From assembly GCA_026126345.1 (NCBI GenBank), contig JAHCJH010000006.1:1-50250 (forward strand): DNA of 50,250 nucleotides, written 5' to 3'. This document shows, in pieces, positions 45,200 to 50,250 of this stretch. Under the pieces are notes generated by a model. It searched no databases and was not told where the DNA came from. It saw only the letters and a list, made by a program, of their open reading frames with translations. Source of the DNA: Phycisphaeraceae bacterium (GTDB lineage: Bacteria; Planctomycetota; Phycisphaerae; Phycisphaerales; UBA1924). Position numbers and translations under genes: made by a program. The stretch's first letter is position 1, and every line of letters begins with the position of its first letter.

Positions 45200-46714
45200 T
45201 TATGAGTCCCGGCGGCTGGTCGTGGCCCCGGCGGGCTCCGACAGATCGAGGCCCTCGGTCGGCACGCCCATCGCCCGCAGAATGGCCCCGAGGTCATCCG
45301 CCACCGCCACCGGCGGGTTTGCCCAGTGGCCGGGCGGGCGCGCCGTGGGCAGCGGCTGCTTGGCGGCCTTGGCGTCGAGCCCGGTGTGATACGCCACCGT
45401 CACGTCGGGGTCCTTCAACTGATGCCCGGTCAGGATGCAGACCACCGAATCGGTCGGGCGGATGATCCCTTCCTTCTTCAGCAGCGCGGCCCCGGCCACG
45501 CTCGCGGCGCTGGCCGGCTCGCACCCGAAGCCGAACCGACCCACCATCGCCTTGAAATGCCGGATCGTGTCGTCGTCCACTGAACGCACCACCCCGGGCT
45601 GGCCGTCGTTCCAGCCCGCGGCGGCCGTCGCGCCGTTCATCACCTCCAGCGCCCGCAGCGCCTTGGGCAGGTTCACCGGCCGGTTGATCTCGATCGCGGT
45701 GGCGATGGTCGAGGCCCGCTCGTTGGCGGCGTCCATCCGCGCGTATTCCTCGTCCACTTCCGCCGCGCCGCCGTCGGTGAAGTACGCCCCGCCGTTCCAG
45801 CGGACGCCCAGGCGGTTGTACACGCGGTCGAGGGTGCTGGCGCCCGCGGCGTTGATCACCGCCAGCCGGGGCACCTTCTTCAGCAGCCCCAGCGCCCGCA
45901 GTTCCATGAACGCCTTGCCGAAGGCCGAGCAGTTGCCCAGGTTGCCGCCGGGGACGATCACCCAGTCCGGCGGCTGCCAGCAGAGCGATTCCAGCACGCG
46001 GAACATCACGGCCTTCTGGCCCTCGAGCCGGAAGGGGTTGACCGAGTTCATGAGGTAGACGCCCGCCCGCGGGATGCGTTCGGCGATGTGCCGCACCCGC
46101 GCCAGGCACGCGTCGAAGTCGCCGGCCACCTGCAGGGTCAGCGCGCCGTAGTCCAGCGCCTGGCTCAGCTTGCCGTAGGCGATCTTGCCCGACCCGATGA
46201 AGATGACCGCCTTCATGCCCGCCTGGCGCGCGTACACCGCCATGCTCGCCGACGTGTTGCCGGTCGAGGCGCACGCCACCACGCCCGCGCCGACCATCCG
46301 CGCGTGCGTGAACGCGGCGGTCATGCCGTTGTCCTTGAACGAACCCGAAGGATTCAGACCTTCATACTGAAGGTAGAGCCGCCCGGCGCCCGCGCCGTCG
46401 CGCGAGAAACCCAGTTCGCCCGCCAGCAGGTCCGCCCGCTGCAGGATCGTGCGCCCTTCGCCGATCGACACGATCGCCTCGTCGCGCCCGTAGAACGGCA
46501 TCAACTCCCGGAACCGCCAGACGCCCGAGGCGTCGAGCCCGCCGCCGTGGCACGCCCGCCGCTCGGCGAACCGCCAATCCAGCGGCCCGCCGGCCCAGGA
46601 ATACGCCACGTCCAGCAGCGCCCCGCACGCGCGGCACGCCACCAGCACCTCGCCGATCGGGTACGAAGCGCCGCACGAGGGATTGATGCACCGCTGGACC
46701 GCCGGACTGCTCAT
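45200..46714 (-). CDS. thrC: Threonine synthase
   Basis: 504 residues. The PLP-binding lysine is Lys 127 in NPSGSFKDNG, preceded by EGRTILQRADLL and followed by STGNTSASMAVYARQAGMKAVIFI and VPGGNLGNCSAFGKAF, all diagnostic of threonine synthase in the fold type II PLP family. The N-terminal C..C/C..C pattern (CINPSCGASYPIGE, CRACGALLDV) matches the rubredoxin-like ribbon found in this longer type. It converts O-phosphohomoserine to threonine. The last 60 residues extend past the core. ATG at 46714 is the natural start. Other threonine genes are not in the window. Confidence 0.95.
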   Translation of the reverse strand: MSSPAVQRCINPSCGASYPIGEVLVACRACGALLDVAYSWAGGPLDWRFAERRACHGGGLDASGVWRFRELMPFYGRDEAIVSIGEGRTILQRADLLAGELGFSRDGAGAGRLYLQYEGLNPSGSFKDNGMTAAFTHARMVGAGVVACASTGNTSASMAVYARQAGMKAVIFIGSGKIAYGKLSQALDYGALTLQVAGDFDACLARVRHIAERIPRAGVYLMNSVNPFRLEGQKAVMFRVLESLCWQPPDWVIVPGGNLGNCSAFGKAFMELRALGLLKKVPRLAVINAAGASTLDRVYNRLGVRWNGGAYFTDGGAAEVDEEYARMDAANERASTIATAIEINRPVNLPKALRALEVMNGATAAAGWNDGQPGVVRSVDDDTIRHFKAMVGRFGFGCEPASAASVAGAALLKKEGIIRPTDSVVCILTGHQLKDPDVTVAYHTGLDAKAAKQPLPTARPPGHWANPPVAVADDLGAILRAMGVPTEGLDLSEPAGATTSRRDS

Positions 46715-46773
46715 GGGCCCATCGTACCGGCCGCCGCCCGCCCGCCCGGACCCGCCAGTAGCATTCCCGCGTG

Positions 46774-47612
46774 ATGCACCCCAACGGCAGGTTGAAGTGG
46801 ACCTGGGCCGGGCTCTATTGGGCCGGCCAGGGCCTGCTGCTGTGGGCCGTGGGCCCCTGGTTCGTCATCGCCGACGGACGCGTCAGCATCGACCGCGTGC
46901 TGGAGGTGCTGGTGCACCCGCAGTGGCTGGCGTGGTCGGTCGGCGGCCGGAGCGATCGCGGGCCTGCAGGCGGGCGCTGCTCGGCGGTGGCGGGGCGCCG
47001 ACACCGCGCCGGCTCGGGGGCTCGCCGCTGTGGATCAGCTGCGCCGTGGGGGGTCTGGCGGTGGCGGGGATCCTCGGGGCGCTGCTGTGGGCGGCGGGCG
47101 ACCTGATGTGGGTGCTCGGCGTGGTGGGCAAGGGCGATCAGGGCTTTGCCTCGCCCGGGCGCGTCAGCCGCGAGGCGCTGCTGTTCCCGCTCTCGTTCGG
47201 CGGCGGCGTGCTGCTGCTGCTCAACTGGACGGTCGGCACGGTGCTGCTGGTGGCTTTCTGCCGCGGGCGCGAGAAGCACACCGCGCTCGGTCGCGCCGCG
47301 GCGGTGCTCTTCACCGGCACGATCGTCGAGATCGCCGCCGTGATGCCGCTGGACGCGATGGTCCGCAAGAAGAGCGACTGCCACTGCGGCCAGGGGACGT
47401 ACGTGGCGCTCATCGCGGCGGGCATCGGCGGGCTGATCGCCTTGGGGCCGGCGATCCTGGTGCCGCTGCTGGGGCGCCGGCGCAAGCGGTGGTACGGCGG
47501 CGCGTGCGAGGCGTGCGGCTACGACATGCGCGCGCTGCCCGACGCCCCGCGCTGCCCGGAGTGCGGCGCCGGCTGGCGCGACGGCGCGCCGCCCCGAGTC
47601 GCCGGCCGCTAG
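46774..47612 (+). pseudogene. Frameshifted membrane protein gene with C-terminal zinc ribbon
   Basis: The N-terminal part (MHPNGRLKWTWAGLYWAGQGLLLWAVGPWFV...VLVHPQWLAWSVGG) is read in one frame to about 46946. The continuation (LLGGGGAPTPRRLGGSPLWISCAVGGLAVAGIL... to the stop at 47612) is in a second frame, and the short bridge GAIAGLQA in the third. Two single-base insertions, near 46947 (CC) and near 46971 (GGG), would account for this: the total of 839 bases minus 2 divides by three and gives a 278-residue protein. Four or five membrane helices and a C-terminal CEACGYDMRAL...RCPECG ribbon mark a planctomycete membrane-protein family. This is a true pseudogene or a pair of assembly errors in GC-rich sequence. 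It ends in CTAG shared with aat. Confidence 0.7.
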
Positions 47613-48352
47613 GCCAGCGCCGGCGGACCCGACCACGGCCCGCGCCAGGCCCAATCGCAGCGCAAGTTCACCGCCGCCGCCAGGCGCCGCAGGTACTCCG
47701 GGCGCGGGATCTCCACCGCCCCCAGCGACAGCACGTGCGGGTTGGCGTACTGGCTGTCCAGCAGCACGAAGCCCCGTCGGCGCAGGTGCTCGACCAGGTG
47801 CACCAGGCACACCTTGCTGGCGTCGGTCCCGCCCGACTCCGGCAGGCTGAACATGCTCTCACCGAAGAACGCCCCGCCGATGTGCACGCCGTACAGCCCG
47901 CCCACCAGCCGCCGCCCGTTCGGGCCGTGCAGCCACGCCTCGACGCTGTGCGCCGAGCCGCGCTCGTGCAGCCGCGTGTAGCGATCGACGATCCAGTCGT
48001 TGATCCAATCGCCGTCGGCCCGTTGCCGGCGCGCGGCGCACGCCCCAATCACCTCGGCGAACGCCGTGTCGGCCGTGATCTCGAACCGCCCGCGCCGCAC
48101 CGCCGCCCGCAGCGAGCGGCTCCAGCGCAGCGCGCCGGGCTCGAGCGGGTAGATCGCCCGCGGGTCGCAGGTGTAGAAGTCGATGCCGCGCACCCCCGGC
48201 ACGGGCCGCCCGCGCGCATCCTGACGCGCCATCGGAAAGTACCCGGCGCGGTACGCCGCGAGGATCGCGTCGGTGTCCTGCGAGTTTGGCGCCGGCCCGC
48301 GCACGGCCGAGCCTACCACGCCCGCGTCGGCGATCGCTCTACCATTGGCCAT
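47609..48352 (-). CDS. aat: Leucyl/phenylalanyl-tRNA-protein transferase
   Basis: 247 residues, matching Aat along its length: AILAAYRAGYFPMA, DFYTCDPRAIYPLEPGALRWSRSLRAAVRRGRFEITADTAFAEVI, TRLHERGSAHSVEAWL, LVGGLYGVHIGGAFFGESMFS, DASKVCLVHLVEHLRRRGFVLLDSQ and HVLSLGAVEIPR. It attaches leucine or phenylalanine from charged tRNA to proteins with basic N-termini and so marks them for ClpS/ClpAP degradation. The ATG at 48352 would overlap the start of the divergent gene; a GTG at 48304 with AGG upstream is a plausible later start that leaves room for promoters. Confidence 0.93.
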   Translation of the reverse strand: MANGRAIADAGVVGSAVRGPAPNSQDTDAILAAYRAGYFPMARQDARGRPVPGVRGIDFYTCDPRAIYPLEPGALRWSRSLRAAVRRGRFEITADTAFAEVIGACAARRQRADGDWINDWIVDRYTRLHERGSAHSVEAWLHGPNGRRLVGGLYGVHIGGAFFGESMFSLPESGGTDASKVCLVHLVEHLRRRGFVLLDSQYANPHVLSLGAVEIPRPEYLRRLAAAVNLRCDWAWRGPWSGPPALA

Positions 48353-49184
48353 GCAGGGGGAACGCTGCTACCTCACGATCGTCCGCTGGCCGGGCGCGAT
48401 GCCCGAGTTCGAGCGTCGGTCGCTGCTGGCCCAGGCCGCGGGCCTGGACCCGCACGGAGCCGGCGCCGTCGTCGCACGCCCCGCCCCCACCATCGCCTGC
48501 CTGCTGGACATCGCCGTCGCCGCGGCCGTCGTCGGCCCGCTGCGCCACCGGGGCGTCATCGCCATCGCCCCCAGCGACTCGACCATCGACGCCTGCTCGC
48601 GACGCCTGGCAGCCAAACGTCTGGAACGGGCCGACGACGACGGCACGCTCGTGGTCCACCCGTGGCGCGGCCAGGGGCGCATCCTCCGCGCCGGAGAGAT
48701 CTCGCTCATGGTTCGGGCTCGCATCCTGCTGCGCTCGGCCCGGGCCGATGTGGCTGTACCCGGACACGCCCTGAGCGGCGCCGGCGGCCTGTACGTGTCG
48801 ATGGACTCCGATTCCCAGACCTCCCGCGCCGGCCGGTTCGTCGACGCCCTGGATCTCTACGACCCCCACGGCGCGCCCGTCCGCATCGACGGGCGCAAGT
48901 TCTCCTTCGACGTGCTGCCGCAGCGCGGCCACAGCGACAAGGAGAACATCGACCGCCTGTGCGGGCTGCTGCTGTCGCTCCGGGCCGGCGCGGCCATGCT
49001 GCCGATCGACGACGGCTTTGCCCGGTGGCGCCCGCCGCCGCACCTGCTCTCGCACCGCAGCGCGCCGTCGGTGGCCCCGGGAACCGCCCGCACGCACGAC
49101 GAAACACCGGCCTTCGACTTCTACTCGGCGTGGCGCTTCATCGCCCACTGCGCCGAGGCGCAGGCGGAGCGGGACGGCCTGTAG
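48351..49184 (+). CDS. Conserved hypothetical protein divergent from aat
   Basis: 277 residues from ATG 48351, soluble. Noteworthy segments are PSDSTIDACSRRLAAKRLERADDDGTLVVHPWRGQGRIL and a region beginning FVDALDLYDPHGAPV, followed by RIDGRKFSFDVLPQRGHSDKENIDRL; I associate the pattern with uncharacterised planctomycete proteins. No catalytic motif stands out. The ATG lies within the CATG that also holds the divergent aat start, so at least one of the two starts may be elsewhere. No Shine-Dalgarno precedes it. It is the last larger gene before the small-protein array and is followed by a 101-base gap. Confidence 0.65.
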   Translation: MQGERCYLTIVRWPGAMPEFERRSLLAQAAGLDPHGAGAVVARPAPTIACLLDIAVAAAVVGPLRHRGVIAIAPSDSTIDACSRRLAAKRLERADDDGTLVVHPWRGQGRILRAGEISLMVRARILLRSARADVAVPGHALSGAGGLYVSMDSDSQTSRAGRFVDALDLYDPHGAPVRIDGRKFSFDVLPQRGHSDKENIDRLCGLLLSLRAGAAMLPIDDGFARWRPPPHLLSHRSAPSVAPGTARTHDETPAFDFYSAWRFIAHCAEAQAERDGL

Positions 49185-49285
49185 CGGGCGGGCGGGTCGG
49201 TCGCCAAACCCCTGAAATCCCCCGGCCCCGGCTCCGAATACCCTTGCGTCACCGGGCCCCGCCGCCCGGCGGGGAGCCTGCCCGC

Positions 49286-49477
49286 ATGGAGTTCTGGATC
49301 CCATTCTGGTGCTTCGTCGCCCTGTGGACGCTGGTGTCGGGCGTTCAGAAGATCATCACCGTTCAGGCCCGCGAACGTTCCCGGCGCGAGATCGCCGCGT
49401 ACATCGCCGAGGGCTCCATGACCCCCGAGCAGGGCGAGCGGCTGATGAAGGCCGGCACGCCCAAGGACGTCGCCTGA
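49286..49477 (+). CDS. Small membrane protein, array member 1
   Basis: 63 residues. One N-terminal membrane helix (FWIPFWCFVALWTLVSGV), a short basic stretch and a tail RREIAAYIAEGSMTPEQGERLMKAG. ATG 49286 has GGGGAG at 49271-49276. The same tail occurs in the three following genes, with a different membrane helix in each. By the layout the tail is cytoplasmic. The two-helix tail (helix, GSMTPEQ turn, helix) resembles the short SHOCT-like oligomerisation or docking segments found at protein ends; the family identity is not certain. Confidence 0.8.
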   Translation: MEFWIPFWCFVALWTLVSGVQKIITVQARERSRREIAAYIAEGSMTPEQGERLMKAGTPKDVA

Positions 49478-49502
49478 CCCCGACCGTCGCCGGAGCCCGT
49501 CC

Positions 49503-49733
49503 ATGACGCTCGCGAGCATCGCCGATGAAGTGATCCCGGTCGTGGCCATCGTCTCCGGATGCCTGGTGGCCATCACGTCGATGATCGTCAAGGGCGTCGG
49601 GAACGCGTCGAAGACGCGCCAGCGCGAGCAGTCCCGGCGCGAGATCGCGGCGTACGTCGCCGAGGGTTCCATGACCCCCGAGCAGGGCGAGCGCCTCATG
49701 AACGCCGGCCCGCCACCCGTCAAGAAACGCTGA
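49503..49733 (+). CDS. Small membrane protein, array member 2
   Basis: 76 residues. One membrane helix (VIPVVAIVSGCLVAITSMIV), then KGVGNASKTRQREQ and the shared tail RREIAAYVAEGSMTPEQGERLMNAG, ending PPPVKKR. ATG 49503 follows the first gene by 25 bases. The helix differs from that of member 1 in sequence, but both are followed by a short basic linker and the same tail. Confidence 0.8.
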   Translation: MTLASIADEVIPVVAIVSGCLVAITSMIVKGVGNASKTRQREQSRREIAAYVAEGSMTPEQGERLMNAGPPPVKKR

Positions 49734-49762
49734 CCCACCTCCACCTTCTTGGAGTTCGCACC

Positions 49763-50014
49763 ATGAACACGTTCACGCTGCTGGCCGCGTCGGGAGACGA
49801 TGTGCTCCCCGCGATCGCGGCGATCGTCTGCGGGTGCGGGGTGGGCGCGACGGCGATCATCGTGCAGGGGGTCCGGCGCGCGTCGGAGACGCGCCACCGC
49901 GAGCAATCCCGGCGCGAAATCGCCGCGTACGTCGCCGAAGGGTCCATGACTCCCGAGCAGGGCGAGCGCCTCATGAACGCGGGCCAGCCACCGGCAGAGG
50001 AGAAGCCCCGATGA
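49763..50014 (+). CDS. Small membrane protein, array member 3
   Basis: 83 residues. Acidic N-terminal few residues (SGDDV), one membrane helix (LPAIAAIVCGCGVGATAIIV), QGVRRASETRHREQ, then the shared tail and a PPAEEKPR end. TTGGAG precedes ATG 49763. Its stop overlaps the start of member 4 by ATGA, so the two are translationally coupled. Confidence 0.8.
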   Translation: MNTFTLLAASGDDVLPAIAAIVCGCGVGATAIIVQGVRRASETRHREQSRREIAAYVAEGSMTPEQGERLMNAGQPPAEEKPR

Positions 50015-50250
50015 ACCTGCCGCCGCTGATCGCCGCCGTCGAGTCGGGCGACATCGTGCCCATCGTCGCCATCGTCACCGCCGGCTTCGTCGGCCTGGTG
50101 TGGGCCGTGCTGTCGGTCGTGCAGGGCATGCGGCGCGACCGCGAGCGCGAGCAATCCCGGCGGGAAATCGCGGCGTACATCGCCGAAGGCTCCATGACCC
50201 CCGAGCAGGGCGAGCGCCTCATGAACGCCGGCCCGCGCACGAGCGACGAC
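50011..50250 (+). CDS. Small membrane protein, array member 4 (runs off window)
   Basis: At least 80 residues, without a stop before the window ends. Acidic start (VESGD), one membrane helix (IVPIVAIVTAGFVGLVWAVLSVV), QGMRRDREREQ and the shared tail, then GPRTSDD. ATG 50011 overlaps the previous stop. More array members may lie beyond the window. Confidence 0.75.
   Translation, partial: MNLPPLIAAVESGDIVPIVAIVTAGFVGLVWAVLSVVQGMRRDREREQSRREIAAYIAEGSMTPEQGERLMNAGPRTSDD

Larger units (their letters stand above)
49379..50231 (+). repeat. Four copies of a 77-bp repeated coding segment
   Basis: Units at 49379-49455, 49632-49708, 49907-49983 and 50155-50231 encode the shared tail. Units 1 and 2 differ at about six of 77 bases, mostly at third codon positions. 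The starts are 253, 275 and 248 bases apart. The sequence between units, which encodes each N-terminal helix, is far less alike. Confidence 0.9.

Noticed and set aside
47030..49477. 815-codon plus-strand frame running through aat and the next gene into array member 1
   Set aside because: Only its last 63 codons form a credible protein (array member 1, own ribosome site); the rest is a shadow of other frames.
49379..50231. Regular 77-bp repeats considered as a CRISPR-like or other noncoding array
   Set aside because: Repeats are in frame, differ mainly at third codon positions and each is the tail of an open gene with its own start; this is protein-coding duplication.

Overview
The window is a GC-rich, gene-dense bacterial chromosome segment with no tRNA, rRNA, CRISPR array, insertion sequence or phage gene that I could see. 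Several traits point to a planctomycete, most likely of the class Phycisphaerae: a dockerin-like C-terminal repeat of the type seen in that group, an IPAPGA...RRRR sorting tail, a giant surface protein with an LEPR-XLL-like N-terminal motif, membrane proteins ending in a C..CGYD...RCPECG ribbon, a DUF1559-like prepilin, and a futalosine-pathway type prenyltransferase. The organism name is inferred from these traits, not from any search.

Layout. 1-2.4 kb: two exported proteins with different C-terminal sorting modules. 2.4-8 kb: an MqnP-type UbiA prenyltransferase, a lipoprotein divergent from a GbsR/MarR-type regulator with AT-rich palindromes between them, a helix-turn-helix membrane protein, a metallophosphoesterase and a secreted helical protein. 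8-15.5 kb: a minus-strand export cluster in transcription order TetR(CecR-like), FtsX permease 2, TetR, FtsX permease 1, ABC ATPase, HlyD adaptor, outer-membrane factor. Two palindromes precede the two TetR genes. 15.6-20 kb: an S41 peptidase-like lipoprotein, a LolA-like exported protein, a periplasmic cyclophilin and a prepilin-like protein. 20.3-24.1 kb: an ECF sigma/anti-sigma pair and a 756-residue coiled-coil membrane protein. 24.3-29.9 kb: aldose epimerase, EVE protein, a conserved hypothetical with a His-rich insert, a lone NuoB, a small lipoprotein, a YihY-type membrane protein and an RsuA-family pseudouridine synthase carrying Glu where the catalytic Asp is expected. 30-32.6 kb: bactofilin, zinc-ribbon bactofilin and coiled-coil protein. 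32.7-43.7 kb: one gene for a 3654-residue surface protein. 44-50.25 kb: a multi-spanning membrane protein, threonine synthase, a frameshifted membrane-protein gene, Aat, an unrecognised protein, and a tandem run of four tiny membrane proteins that share one cytoplasmic tail and leave the window.

How the genes fit together. Much of the content concerns the cell envelope: secreted and surface proteins, tripartite export, lipoproteins and bactofilin scaffolds. A smaller part is housekeeping (menaquinone, complex I, threonine, tRNA-protein transfer, rRNA modification). Tight coupling (ATGA, GTGA or TGATG overlaps) supports co-translation of TetR2/permease 2, TetR1/permease 1, sigma/anti-sigma, pseudouridine synthase/YihY, zinc-ribbon bactofilin/coiled coil, and members 3 and 4 of the small-protein array. 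The best candidates for something undescribed are that array and the two-permease, two-regulator exporter.
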